Shown piece by piece: positions 18,470 to 27,013 of a stretch of 64,000 nt of DNA; position 1 is the stretch's first letter; each line of letters begins with the position of its first letter. The stretch lies in contig JADKID010000017.1 in assembly GCA_016721425.1 (NCBI GenBank), positions 124,001 through 188,000 on the forward strand. Reading direction: 5' to 3'. This DNA comes from Bryobacterales bacterium. Its GTDB lineage: Bacteria > Acidobacteriota > Terriglobia > Bryobacterales > Bryobacteraceae. A program made the translations under genes and the position numbers. The notes under the pieces were generated by a model. It was given only the letters and a program-made list of their open reading frames with translations. It was not told the DNA's origin and did not search any database.

Positions 18470-19819
18470 ATGCGCGCCGCAAAGATCGCAAAACTCGCGG
18501 AGCTCCACGAGCAACTCCTCTACCGGCGCGCCTACCCTGCCTCCGCCGGGCAGGCCCGTCAGGCCGACGACGATCTCGCCCACTTCCCTGCCCTCGTCAA
18601 CGATCTACGCGCCAGCGGCGCCGACCTCACACCGCTCGAAGAATACGCGGTCAGCGGCATCGCCGGCAGCGGCATGACAGCCGTGTTCAGCTACGGCGTC
18701 GCCCTCCACCTCTCGCGCCGCCACGGCGATGACATCCGCATCGCCTGGGATGCCTGGGAGACGCCCGAAGCGCTCGGCCGCTTGCTGCCCGCCCTGCTCC
18801 CGCTCGCCCACGAACAGGCGCTGGTGGAGGCGCACATCCCCTGGGAGCGCTGGCTGGACGCCGCCGCACACGGCCGCGCCCCCCTCGCCTGGCTGCTGCG
18901 CGCCATCGCCCGCCGCTGGCCTGATATCCACGAGGCGGCCGCCCGTTACGATAGCCTCCAACTCCCCCTCCGCTGGGACTTCGGCGCCAGCACCGCCACC
19001 CGCACCCTCATGCGCCTCCCCGTCAAGAGTCTCTTCTGCCACGACGGACCGCTCCTGACCCGCCACGACGCCCCGCTCGATCAGATCCCCTCCGCCGCCC
19101 CACTGCCCACCCGCAAGCTCGGCAAGGCCGCCGGCGAGATGATCCTCGCCCTCGCCCGCGATACCTCCGCCGTGCGCTACCGCGAACTGCATGGCTTCAC
19201 CTGGGGCGATCCCGCCAGCGTCCACGAAATCCGTCCCGGACGCGGCGTGGAGCTCTTCTTCTCCGGCGTCCCGCCCGCCCACCGCCTCCCCGTACGCGGC
19301 TACTACGCCATGTCCATCTGGAAGAATGGCGTGCCCATCGGCTACTTCGAGGGCCTCACCATCCTCGAACGCATGGACGCCGGCTTCAACCTCTACTACA
19401 CCTTCCGCGCCGGCGAGACGGCCTGGCTCTACGCCAAAATCCTCCAGGCCTGCCACCAGATGCTGGGCACCACCTGTTTCGTCATCGATCCCTATCAACT
19501 GGGCCACGAAAACGACGAGGCCATCGAATCCGGCGCCTTCTGGTTCTACCGCAAGCTCGGCTTCCGCTCCGTTTCGCCCGCCATTCGCCAGCTCACCCAG
19601 CGCGAGGAGCGCCGCCTGGCTGCCCGGCGCGGGGCCCGCAGTTCACCCGCCATGCTGCGCCGCCTGGTCGCCGAGCCCATGATCTATGAACTCCCCTCGT
19701 CTCCCGCCGGAGACTGGGACAACTTCCTGTTGGAACGCGCCCTCCTCCGCCTGGCGGCTAGGCCACGGGTTCCCAGGAGCCTCTCGCGCGACGAACTGCT
19801 CCACCTCGGCCGCCCCTGA
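18470..19819 (+). CDS. Uncharacterised protein with a GNAT-like C-terminal region
   Basis: A 449-residue soluble protein I do not recognise. The N-terminal about 240 residues are helical and rich in Ala/Leu, with TPLEEYAVSGIAGSGMTAVFSY near residue 43. From about residue 270, GYYAMSIWKNGVPIGYFEGL and later AFWFYRKLGFRSVSP resemble beta-4 and the final FYxKLGF strand of GNAT acetyltransferases, so an acyltransferase role is possible but unproved. There is no signal peptide or membrane segment. The ATG at 18470 has TACACT 10 nt upstream and no Shine-Dalgarno, suggesting a leaderless start; the frame extends upstream to 18407 without support. Confidence 0.72.
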   Translation: MRAAKIAKLAELHEQLLYRRAYPASAGQARQADDDLAHFPALVNDLRASGADLTPLEEYAVSGIAGSGMTAVFSYGVALHLSRRHGDDIRIAWDAWETPEALGRLLPALLPLAHEQALVEAHIPWERWLDAAAHGRAPLAWLLRAIARRWPDIHEAAARYDSLQLPLRWDFGASTATRTLMRLPVKSLFCHDGPLLTRHDAPLDQIPSAAPLPTRKLGKAAGEMILALARDTSAVRYRELHGFTWGDPASVHEIRPGRGVELFFSGVPPAHRLPVRGYYAMSIWKNGVPIGYFEGLTILERMDAGFNLYYTFRAGETAWLYAKILQACHQMLGTTCFVIDPYQLGHENDEAIESGAFWFYRKLGFRSVSPAIRQLTQREERRLAARRGARSSPAMLRRLVAEPMIYELPSSPAGDWDNFLLERALLRLAARPRVPRSLSRDELLHLGRP

Positions 19820-19880
19820 CGGCAGGCTGCAACGCGATCCTGAAACCTTTCGCCACTGGTTGGAATCCAACACAGCAGAT

Positions 19881-20276
19881 ATGGCTCTCCTCAGTCGCAC
19901 CGTCATCTCGTCACTCATCCTCGTCGCCGGGCTAATCGCCGCCGCCGACCGGAAAACCGTCTTCCTGGACCGCATGGGCGGGTTGGAAACCTACATCGAG
20001 AAGGCAGCCGAGCAGCAGGAACTGAACGTGGAATTTATCGAAGAGGCCATGCATCCGGACCTCAAAGTCCTACTGGGCAACAAATTTACATCTGTTTCGG
20101 CCGAGATCCTTTACAAAAAGAACACCGGCCGCGCGGAAGACACCACGCTTCAGGTAATCGACATGAAGACCAGAAAGCCGCTCGTCACCCACGACTTCCG
20201 CATGGCCACCGATGACGCCGGTAAACGGCGGATCGCCACGGATCTGGTGAAAAAGCTAAAGGGTAAGCTCCAGTAG
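19881..20276 (+). CDS. Small secreted protein, paralogue of the protein at 16767
   Basis: A 131-residue protein with a signal peptide (MALLSRTVISSLILVAGLIAAAD). The mature part begins RKTVFLDRMGGLETYIEKA and ends with the YKKNTGRAEDTTLQ block shared with the protein at 16767. The paralogue has the matching LERLWGFERHVHAA at the same point, so the whole mature domain is duplicated. The function is unknown; the size and charge suggest a small periplasmic binding or structural protein. Two hairpins directly after the stop probably terminate the transcript. Confidence 0.75.
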   Translation: MALLSRTVISSLILVAGLIAAADRKTVFLDRMGGLETYIEKAAEQQELNVEFIEEAMHPDLKVLLGNKFTSVSAEILYKKNTGRAEDTTLQVIDMKTRKPLVTHDFRMATDDAGKRRIATDLVKKLKGKLQ

Positions 20277-20333
20277 TCTCCTCCCTACTGGAGCTGAACG
20301 CCGCGCCGCGGTTCCAGCCCGGCGCGGCGTTTC
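20266..20333 (+). terminator. Tandem hairpins forming a terminator
   Basis: The first hairpin has perfect 11-bp arms (20266-20276 and 20285-20295, AGCTCCAGTAG) with an 8-nt loop and includes the stop codon. The second has perfect 11-bp arms (20298-20308 and 20320-20330, ACGCCGCGCCG) followed by TTTCT. The second looks like an intrinsic terminator with a weak U-tract and may also serve the convergent methyltransferase operon. Confidence 0.75.
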
Positions 20334-20367
20334 TGCCTCCGCCGCACTCCCGTTGCGCTTTCCCAGA

Positions 20368-21165
20368 TCACCTCCCCGCCTCACCCGGATTCCTCAACCG
20401 CAGACAGAAATGCCAGTGTACGGCGAACGCCGCATCCAACGGCCGCAACATCCGGTCCGCCTTCTGCCAGAACTCCGCCTTCTCTTGCGATAGCAGGCTC
20501 CGCAGATTCACGCCGCCGCTGCCCAGATACGAAAACCACGGCAGCAGGTCCGGACCCTCAATTTCAAACTCCGGATACTCGGCCAGAAACTGCGCTCGGT
20601 CCCGGATCAGCGTGATCCACGTCAGCGCCTGATTGGAATCCAGCAGCGAATCGCCCTCGGGGAATGACCATTCCCTCGTGCGGCTGTCATAAGGCTCCGG
20701 ATGAATCGCCGAGAAGAAGAACCGCCCAAACGGCGTGTGCGCGCAATCGATGATGCTGATCACCCCGCCCGGCGTCAGCACCCGCCGCGCCTCGTTCAGA
20801 AACAGGCGAATATCCGGAATGTGGTGGTAGACGTGCGCCAGAAACAGCGCCCGCACAGAACGGTCCGGCAGAGGCAGCCGCCTGGCGTCGCACACCAGAT
20901 CGACGCGGCCCGTCGCAATGTCGGTGGCCATAATCTCCGGATGCAGCCGCTTTAAGAAACTGCCGCCCGCGCCCAGTTCCACCAGCAACCCCTGCCCCGG
21001 CGCCGTGGCCGCGTCCGCCATGTGGTGCCGGTACCAGCGCTCATAGCAGGCGCGAATCAGCGGTTTCGCATCGATAATCGATCTCTGCGCTTGAAACCAC
21101 GATGCCGAGCCAAACGGATGATCGCGCAGTATCGGATCGGCCAGCCAGTAGGTCAGTTTACGCAT
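20368..21165 (-). CDS. Class I SAM-dependent methyltransferase
   Basis: A 265-residue methyltransferase with motif I LLVELGAGGSFLKRL, a post-I acidic MATDIATGRVDLV, motif IV LFLAHVYHHIPD and motif VI LTPGGVISIIDCAHT, the Methyltransf_11 pattern. The substrate is unknown. It is the last gene of a five-gene minus-strand operon, overlapping the epimerase gene by 8 bp. The context of a GMC oxidoreductase and an epimerase suggests tailoring of a small molecule or glycan rather than RNA or protein methylation. Confidence 0.88.
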   Translation of the reverse strand: MRKLTYWLADPILRDHPFGSASWFQAQRSIIDAKPLIRACYERWYRHHMADAATAPGQGLLVELGAGGSFLKRLHPEIMATDIATGRVDLVCDARRLPLPDRSVRALFLAHVYHHIPDIRLFLNEARRVLTPGGVISIIDCAHTPFGRFFFSAIHPEPYDSRTREWSFPEGDSLLDSNQALTWITLIRDRAQFLAEYPEFEIEGPDLLPWFSYLGSGGVNLRSLLSQEKAEFWQKADRMLRPLDAAFAVHWHFCLRLRNPGEAGR

Positions 21166-21907
21166 GATCGCCCAGTGCTTCGCTCACCATCGTAGCGAGC
21201 GTGCGGGGGTGAGCGGCCAGCCCCGGCAAATCCGAAATCCATGGCAAGCCTTGCGAATCCAGAATGCCCAGCAGATTCTCCTCGCCCACCGCCAACCCAA
21301 TCCCGGCCGCGCGCGCCATGCGCAGCAGGCCAAAGGCTAGCCCCACCGGCACGGGCACAATCCGCGCGCGCGGCGCGATGGCATGCACATAGTCGCGCTG
21401 GGCGACAAGTTCCGGCAAAAACAGATTCCACTCCGCCCGTTTCGGAGCCTCGACGATTGCCGCCACTGCCGCCAGCAGGTCCGGCAACGCTACCACCGGC
21501 ACCAGCAGCCGCCCCGCACTGACCAACGGCACAAATCGTGCTCTCCGTATCGCCCGCGCCGTCCGCATAAACAGGCCGCCCGGCCCAATCACCAATCCCG
21601 GCCGGATCACCGTGTGGCCTGCCTCCAGGAACATCCGCTCAATCACATACTTCGTCCGCCCATACTCAGACCGCGCCTGCGCCACCGCCGAGCACGAACT
21701 GAAATACAGCACCCGCCGCGCACCCAGCAACGCCCGCGCCAGTTCTATATTCCGCCCCTGCGCGCCCGGCGTGAAGTCGTGGCCGCAGTGGATCACCACG
21801 TCCGCGTCCAAGCCCGCCGGCTCACGGTACCTCACCCCGTCCGCCCCCAGATGCCGTACCAGCGCCGAGCCGATAAACCCCGACGCCCCCGTTACCAGGA
21901 TCCTCAT
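21158..21907 (-). CDS. NAD-dependent epimerase/dehydratase (extended SDR)
   Basis: A 249-residue extended-SDR protein starting MRILVTGASGFIGSALVRHL, with SCSA...EYGRTKYVIERM giving the Ser and YxxxK residues and a VIRPGLVIGPGG segment typical of nucleotide-sugar epimerases and dehydratases. It is short for the family (usually about 310), with little C-terminal substrate domain. The ATG at 21907 overlaps the GMC stop (ATGA). The frame runs upstream to 22315 but the extra residues are antisense-like and were not used. Confidence 0.86.
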   Translation of the reverse strand: MRILVTGASGFIGSALVRHLGADGVRYREPAGLDADVVIHCGHDFTPGAQGRNIELARALLGARRVLYFSSCSAVAQARSEYGRTKYVIERMFLEAGHTVIRPGLVIGPGGLFMRTARAIRRARFVPLVSAGRLLVPVVALPDLLAAVAAIVEAPKRAEWNLFLPELVAQRDYVHAIAPRARIVPVPVGLAFGLLRMARAAGIGLAVGEENLLGILDSQGLPWISDLPGLAAHPRTLATMVSEALGDHA

Positions 21908-23472
21908 CGCAATGCCCCGCGCAGCCGCGTCGCCGTGCGCAGCGCCAGCGCCATGATCGTGTACGTCAGATTCTTCGCCGGTAGCGCTGGGAATACCGCG
22001 CCATCGCACGAGTACACATGGCGCGTTCCATGCAGCCGCCCGTCGGGATACGTCATGTACCGGCCGGGCCACGCCGCCATCGGCAGAGTACCCGCGTAGT
22101 GGATGCCGCCGCCCGGCGCCGGATGCTGGATCAACTGCGGCAGGCACACCACGCCCAACTGCCGCCACAACCCGCACAGCCGCCGCTCCATCGCCGTATC
22201 CGGCGTCCACTGATACGCCGCCCGCAGTGCGCCGTCCGGCCTCAGTTGCAGATAGTTCGTGTCCCGCGACGTCTCCGGGTAGAACAGCATCAGCAACGTG
22301 AGCGCCGGCGCGCACACCCGCGCAAACGCCACGCCCGAGCGCAGCGGCAACGGGAAGTTCGCAATCAGATCCGAGCGCAGCGCCCCGGTGGATCCGTAGA
22401 TGCTCCCCTGCAGCGTGCGCCCCGCCTCCTCCACAATCACGTTGAGCTGCGCCACCGCCGCGTCGTGCGTACCCAGCGGCAAGCCAATCGCCCGCGGGTC
22501 AATCAACGGAAACACGGCGATCGGGTTGTCGCTCAGCGGCAGCCGCGTGGCAAAGTCGTGGCTCGACGCCAGCACGATGCGCGCCGAGTTGATCGCGCCC
22601 GCCGCCAGCAGCAGCTTCCGCGCCTCAAACACCTGGCTCCGCTGCCCGTCCAGCGCCAGTGCGTGCACCCGCACTCCGCTTTCCGTCTCCTCATAGCGCG
22701 TGACAATCCACCCCGGCTCGTAGGTGATCTCGTGCGCCGCGATCATCTCTCGCAGCGTGAATGCCGGATTGTAAATGGCAGGATCGTGCGCCTGGAAAAA
22801 CTCCAGATTCCGATACGCATACGCCGCGCGCCCCTTGTGCGGCGCCGTCAGCACGGCCAGGCGCGCGTGGCCCAGCCGCACGCCCGCCGCCTGAAACCGC
22901 GCCCGCCGCGCCTGATACTTCGCATGGATCCGCGCCACGTTGCGCGAGAGCCGCACCGGCGCCTGCAACTGCGGCTCGTCTCCAAAGTCGGCCCGCAGAT
23001 CATCATCGCCCGCGCCCGAAATACCAATGTGCTGGCCTACCTCGTCATAGAACGGCGCCAGTTCCGCTGCCGTCACCGGAAAGCCGCGCAGATCTGTGTC
23101 CGTAAAGCGATACACGCCGGCGCCCCAAGCGTTCGCCAGCCCGCCCTGCGCCAAACTGATGGCCGCGCGGAACGTCTCCGATACTACCGGCGTCAGCCGC
23201 TCGGCCCCGTCCAGAATATACGCCGTGCCCGGAGACTTCAGCTTCAGGCTGGCCGGCGGCGTGAAGATGTGCTCCAGGCCGCGCAGATCGTCGCCAATCA
23301 ACTCGCGGTCCAGATCCGGGCCGCTCCGCCGCACGTCATAGAGATTGCCGTCGAGCGCAGGCTGCGCCGGCGGCTGTACGCCCGCGTCCAGCATCAGCAC
23401 CCGCCGCCCGCGCAGGCCGTAGGCCGCAAACACCCCGCCCGGCCCACTCCCCACCACGCAGGCATCAAACAT
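21904..23472 (-). CDS. GMC family FAD-dependent oxidoreductase
   Basis: A 522-residue glucose-methanol-choline oxidoreductase. It begins MFDACVVGSGPGGVFAAYGL (FAD dinucleotide loop). The C-terminal part carries GGGIHYAGTLPM, which supplies the catalytic His, and PAKNLTYTIMALALR, with the second polar residue and FAD contact. These enzymes oxidise alcohols on sugars, sterols or choline. No signal peptide is visible. It overlaps the upstream small gene by 8 bp and the downstream epimerase by 4 bp, so all three are translated from one message. Confidence 0.9.
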   Translation of the reverse strand: MFDACVVGSGPGGVFAAYGLRGRRVLMLDAGVQPPAQPALDGNLYDVRRSGPDLDRELIGDDLRGLEHIFTPPASLKLKSPGTAYILDGAERLTPVVSETFRAAISLAQGGLANAWGAGVYRFTDTDLRGFPVTAAELAPFYDEVGQHIGISGAGDDDLRADFGDEPQLQAPVRLSRNVARIHAKYQARRARFQAAGVRLGHARLAVLTAPHKGRAAYAYRNLEFFQAHDPAIYNPAFTLREMIAAHEITYEPGWIVTRYEETESGVRVHALALDGQRSQVFEARKLLLAAGAINSARIVLASSHDFATRLPLSDNPIAVFPLIDPRAIGLPLGTHDAAVAQLNVIVEEAGRTLQGSIYGSTGALRSDLIANFPLPLRSGVAFARVCAPALTLLMLFYPETSRDTNYLQLRPDGALRAAYQWTPDTAMERRLCGLWRQLGVVCLPQLIQHPAPGGGIHYAGTLPMAAWPGRYMTYPDGRLHGTRHVYSCDGAVFPALPAKNLTYTIMALALRTATRLRGALR

Positions 23473-23866
23473 GCAGGATGCTGTCCAGACGATGAGTCCG
23501 CATCAGATACATTCCGCGAGCCAGCTTCCATGCCGCCCGCAACGCCATCCACGGCGCCCCGGCCCACGCCCGCCCCGCTGCCCGCTCCCGCTGCACAAAC
23601 GCCCCGTCATAGGCGGAACGCACTTCGCATAACGTCAGCATCACTTGAAATCGCCGCGTTAGCCCATTCGGACCGTGCCGCAACCGCAGCGCATATTCTA
23701 CGGCCTCGGCATCCAACCCGTGCTCAGCCAGGAACGCAACCAGCCGCGCATGGACGTCATCGAAAAAAAACTTGGCCCGCGCCGCCTCATAGCCGGCAGC
23801 CACGCCGTGAGGCATCGGCCGGCGCGGGAACAGCGCGCGATGGATCATCTCAGCTTCACCCGGCAT
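23465..23866 (-). CDS. Small uncharacterised protein upstream of the GMC oxidoreductase
   Basis: A 133-residue, mostly helical, soluble protein beginning MPGEAEMIHRALFPRRPM; no named domain is recognised. GMC dehydrogenases often have a small helical partner encoded just upstream (for example gluconate dehydrogenase subunit 3), and this gene occupies that position, overlapping the GMC start by 8 bp. That partnership is inferred from position only. The ATG at 23866 lies 7 bp after the stop of the membrane-protein gene; a later ATG (MIHRALF) is an alternative. Confidence 0.65.
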   Translation of the reverse strand: MPGEAEMIHRALFPRRPMPHGVAAGYEAARAKFFFDDVHARLVAFLAEHGLDAEAVEYALRLRHGPNGLTRRFQVMLTLCEVRSAYDGAFVQRERAAGRAWAGAPWMALRAAWKLARGMYLMRTHRLDSILHV

Positions 23867-23873
23867 CAGCGGT

Positions 23874-24311
23874 TCAGGCCACCTTCCGGAATCGCGCCAG
23901 CGCGAATGCGGCCAGGCCAAAGCTGACCAGCAGAAACACCGTCGGGGGCCAGATAAAATAGTTGATCGAGATCACCGTCAACACCAGCAGGCCGCCGGTA
24001 TACATCCTGGCAAACCGTCGCAGCACCTGGGGATCATTCTCCATCGCTTTCACCGCCACCAGCACCAGGGCGGCCACAAGCAGACAGGTGGCGGCCATCA
24101 TGAGACTATATCCAAAATAGCGACTCAGGATCGAACGTTCCACCGGAAAATCCGGCACCGTGTACGCGCTCATCGCCTGATACACAGCGCTCGCCTTCTC
24201 ACTGGGAGGGCTTCCGAGCTGGCTGATCGTCTGCAGGTGTACCAGCAGTTGGGAGACACCCGTGACAAACAAAGTCCAAGCGCTCCAACGGATCGCACGA
24301 GTATCGCTCAT
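23874..24311 (-). CDS. Four-helix membrane protein of unknown function
   Basis: A 145-residue protein with four predicted membrane helices, near residues 8-28 (WSAWTLFVTGVSQLLVHL), 71-93, 103-120 and 122-138. No domain is recognised. It is the first gene of the operon with the GMC oxidoreductase, epimerase and methyltransferase. I chose the ATG at 24311 (MSDTRAIRW) rather than 24347 because it places the first helix close to the N-terminus. A small membrane subunit for electron transfer from the GMC protein is possible but unsupported. Confidence 0.65.
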   Translation of the reverse strand: MSDTRAIRWSAWTLFVTGVSQLLVHLQTISQLGSPPSEKASAVYQAMSAYTVPDFPVERSILSRYFGYSLMMAATCLLVAALVLVAVKAMENDPQVLRRFARMYTGGLLVLTVISINYFIWPPTVFLLVSFGLAAFALARFRKVA

Positions 24312-24371
24312 GAACGAAACATTACTGCGAACTTCCGTCATTAGCAAGGGTACTGCGCCATCCCAGCCGCG

Positions 24372-25256
24372 CTACGGCCTTAATTCCAGACCGGCGCTCG
24401 CCGCGAATCGCTGCCCTCCGGACGTCGTCAGCCAGCCCTCCACGCTATACCGGCCAGGCTTCAAAACCGGCAGCTTCACCACCCAGAGCCGCTCGCCGCT
24501 CACAGTCTCCGTGCGCAAGGCCTGCGTGAACCCGCGCCCCTCGGACCACAGCCACACGTCCTTGCCCTCTTCATCTCGCACAGCCACATCGAACGTCTGC
24601 CCCGATCCAAAGTTCAACTCCAGTGGAGAGCCCGTTGTGTTCCGCAGCGTCAACCGCGCCGATAGGCCCGCCCGGTCCACCGCCACGCCAAAGCTCACCT
24701 CCGGCTCCGTCACCACCGCAATCTCGCCCAGCCGCGCATACACGAGTTCGTAAGCCCGCGGACCGGCAATGGTCTGCACCATGCGCTGCACCAGCCCGAC
24801 ATAAGGCAGGAACAGATCGCTCTCCACACCCGCGTCCGCGCACCCAGCCACGGTGTAGCGCACCCGCAGCCCATTCACAAACTCGCCCACTGGCCCGTTA
24901 TACTTCGCCTCGCGCGATTCCACCCGGCTCAGAGCGTTGCACGGATCCACGCCCGTCGGCGCCTCGTCGGCCTGGAAATCCAGCCAAACCTTCTCTCGCT
25001 TCGCCGCCGCATCCCACATCCACACGCGGCCCTCGCCGTCGTTGCGCAGATATACCTCCGGCGTGGACGGGAAGCCCTTCACCAGGAAATAGTCGCGGCC
25101 TTCCAACGAGGCGGGCTTCTCCACGGCAAGCGTAAACTGCCCCGCCGCGCCGCGATACACCCATTGATTGCCCGGATACAGCGGCAGGTACTCCACTTGC
25201 GCGAAGATCGCGCTGGTCATCAGCAGGCTAAGAGTAAAAGTTTTTGTCCCAAGCAT
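24372..25256 (-). CDS. Secreted protein with a C-terminal BsuPI-like domain
   Basis: A 294-residue protein with a signal peptide (MLGTKTFTLSLLMTSAIFAQ). The middle region (EYLPLYPGNQWVYRG onward) resembles a beta-rich lipoprotein-like domain common in Acidobacteria. The last about 100 residues fit the BsuPI fold (LTLRNTTGSPLELNFGSGQ, FDVAVRDEEGKDVWLWSEG), first described in a Bacillus intracellular proteinase inhibitor; in secreted proteins its role is unknown. Its start overlaps the aldo/keto reductase stop by 29 bp, so both are in one operon. Confidence 0.78.
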   Translation of the reverse strand: MLGTKTFTLSLLMTSAIFAQVEYLPLYPGNQWVYRGAAGQFTLAVEKPASLEGRDYFLVKGFPSTPEVYLRNDGEGRVWMWDAAAKREKVWLDFQADEAPTGVDPCNALSRVESREAKYNGPVGEFVNGLRVRYTVAGCADAGVESDLFLPYVGLVQRMVQTIAGPRAYELVYARLGEIAVVTEPEVSFGVAVDRAGLSARLTLRNTTGSPLELNFGSGQTFDVAVRDEEGKDVWLWSEGRGFTQALRTETVSGERLWVVKLPVLKPGRYSVEGWLTTSGGQRFAASAGLELRP

Positions 25257-26205
25257 GGCGTTTCAGAATCTCCAGGATCTGGGCCGGCAGTGGCCCTTTC
25301 TCTGAGACGGCCATGTTCTGTTCCACGTTGCGGATCTTCCGCATCCCAGGGATCACCGTCGTCACCGCCGGGTCCGACAAACAGAACCGTAAAGCCGTGT
25401 CCGCTAAGGGCTCATCATGCCCCGCGGCCCCCAATTCGGCGCGCAAAGAGTTTACCTTAGCCACAACCTGTTCCTTGCGGTCGCCCCGGAAATACCAGGC
25501 CCGGAACTCCGCCGGATCAAACTCCGTCTCCGCCGTGATCGCGCCCGTCAGCGCTCCCTCGTCCAGCGGCACCCGCGCCAGCACGCCGATATTCAGCTCG
25601 CGGCACAGCGGAAACAACGCCCGCTGCGGCGTCTGATCAAAGACATTGAAGATCACCTGCACCGTATCGATCAGCCCCGTGCGGCAGGCCTCCATGCCGG
25701 ATTCCGGCTGATGGTCGTTGATCGAGATGCCCCAGTACCGCACCTTGCCGGCCTTCTTCAGATCCTCAATCGCGCGCCGCCAGCCCTCCGCCGCCAGCCA
25801 CTCCGGGTTCCACACGTGGAACTGCTGCAGGTCGATCGTCTCCACGCCCAGGTTCTTCAGCGACGTCTCCGTGCTCTCCACCACGTAGTCATACGGAAAG
25901 ACATCCTCCAACCCGATGCCCGCCAGCGCCGGCCACTGCTTGTTCTTCGGAGGCACTTTCGTCGCCACCCGCGCCGTCGCGCCCGTCTCTTTCAATGTCT
26001 GCCGGATCAGTTGCTCGCTGTGGCCGTCGTTATAGGCCAGCGCGGTGTCAATGAAGTTCAGCCCCAGTTCCAGCGCCCGCTTCAGCGCCGCCACGGCGTC
26101 GTCTTCCTTGTGGCCCCGCCACTGATTGCCGCCCAGGCCCCATGCCCCGTAGCCGACCTCGCTCACCTGCCAGCCAGTCTTGCCCAATGTACGTTTGTGG
26201 ATCAC
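25228..26205 (-). CDS. Aldo/keto reductase
   Basis: A 325-residue (beta/alpha)8 NADPH-dependent oxidoreductase. It starts VIHKRTLGKTGWQVSEVGYGAWG; catalytic Asp/Tyr are in NFIDTALAYNDGHSE, the Lys in ATKVPPKN and the active-site His in LQQFHVWNP. A C-terminal VIPGMRKIRNVEQNM binds cofactor. It probably acts on sugars or aldehydes. The GTG at 26205 gives the standard family start and follows TATTAT by 6 nt. It is divergent from a secreted protein gene with only 25 bp between the start codons. Confidence 0.9.
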   Translation of the reverse strand: MIHKRTLGKTGWQVSEVGYGAWGLGGNQWRGHKEDDAVAALKRALELGLNFIDTALAYNDGHSEQLIRQTLKETGATARVATKVPPKNKQWPALAGIGLEDVFPYDYVVESTETSLKNLGVETIDLQQFHVWNPEWLAAEGWRRAIEDLKKAGKVRYWGISINDHQPESGMEACRTGLIDTVQVIFNVFDQTPQRALFPLCRELNIGVLARVPLDEGALTGAITAETEFDPAEFRAWYFRGDRKEQVVAKVNSLRAELGAAGHDEPLADTALRFCLSDPAVTTVIPGMRKIRNVEQNMAVSEKGPLPAQILEILKRHAWDKNFYS

Positions 26206-26230
26206 GCCTCCATAATAGAAGAGGAACGGT
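26206..26230. promoter_or_regulatory. Compact divergent promoter with overlapping -10 elements
   Basis: The 25-bp gap between divergent starts contains CATAATA on the plus strand, the same bases reading TATTATG on the minus strand. TATTAT ends 6 nt before the reductase GTG, so that transcript would be leaderless. The plus transcript has a GAGGA ribosome site before the ATG at 26231. Confidence 0.5.
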
Positions 26231-27013
26231 ATGCGCGTCGCTCTCGCCTTTCTCCTCTTCGCGGCAATCGCCTTCGCCGACAACTTCAAGCTCTATTTGA
26301 AGGACGGCTCCAACCACCTCGTGCGCGAGTACAAAGTAGCAGATGATCGCGTCGTCTACTACTCCATCGAGCGCAGCGACTTCGAGGAATTGCCCCTCGA
26401 CCTCGTCGATCTCAAGAAGACCGAGTCCGAACGCAAAGTCCGCGGCGAAGAAGAGAAGAAGAACGCCGCCTTCGACGACGCCGAAGAGAAATTCGAGCGT
26501 GAGGTCGCCCGCGAAATTGCCCGCGTCCCCCAGGACTCCGGCGTCTACTTCGTCCACGACGGCAAGATGAACGCCCTCACAGTCGCCGAGGTCAAGTCCA
26601 TCACTGACAAGCGGCGCTCCATCCTGAAGGTCATGTCGCCCATCCCCATCGTCGCCGGCAAAGCCGTGCTGGAGCTCACCGGCGACAACGCCGAAATCGC
26701 CGTCCCCTACGAGCGGCCCAACTTCTACTTCCGCATCGATTCCGTCCAGCGCTTCAGCATCGTCCGCATGAAGCCCCGCAAAGCCGGCCGCCAGGTCGCC
26801 ATCTGGAACGCCGACCCCATCACCAAGCTTGTCGCTTTCGATATGGAACTCGTCGACGTCTTCCGCCAGCAGCTTCGCGACAACCTCTACAAGCTCTGGC
26901 CCACCCAACCCCTCTCACCCGGCGAGTACGCCGTCGTGCAATACGTCGAGGGCGACGGCCAGATCCAGGTATGGGACTTCCGCGTGCCGCTCAACCCCGC
27001 GAAGACCCAATAA
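26231..27013 (+). CDS. Secreted protein of unknown function
   Basis: A 260-residue protein with a signal peptide (MRVALAFLLFAAIAFAD). The mature chain starts FKLYLKDGSNHLVREYKVADD; residues 55-100 are highly charged and probably form a coiled coil (ESERKVRGEEEKKNAAFDDA), followed by a beta-rich C-terminal half (VYFVHDGKMNALTV onward). I do not recognise a named family, though similar proteins are frequent in Acidobacteria. It is divergent from the aldo/keto reductase and its end overlaps the convergent broken glycosyltransferase gene by 23 bp. Confidence 0.75.
   Translation: MRVALAFLLFAAIAFADNFKLYLKDGSNHLVREYKVADDRVVYYSIERSDFEELPLDLVDLKKTESERKVRGEEEKKNAAFDDAEEKFEREVAREIARVPQDSGVYFVHDGKMNALTVAEVKSITDKRRSILKVMSPIPIVAGKAVLELTGDNAEIAVPYERPNFYFRIDSVQRFSIVRMKPRKAGRQVAIWNADPITKLVAFDMELVDVFRQQLRDNLYKLWPTQPLSPGEYAVVQYVEGDGQIQVWDFRVPLNPAKTQ

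Noticed and set aside
22018..23961. A 647-codon plus-strand frame opposite the GMC oxidoreductase
   Set aside because: Arg/His-rich antisense composition; the GMC gene is secure.
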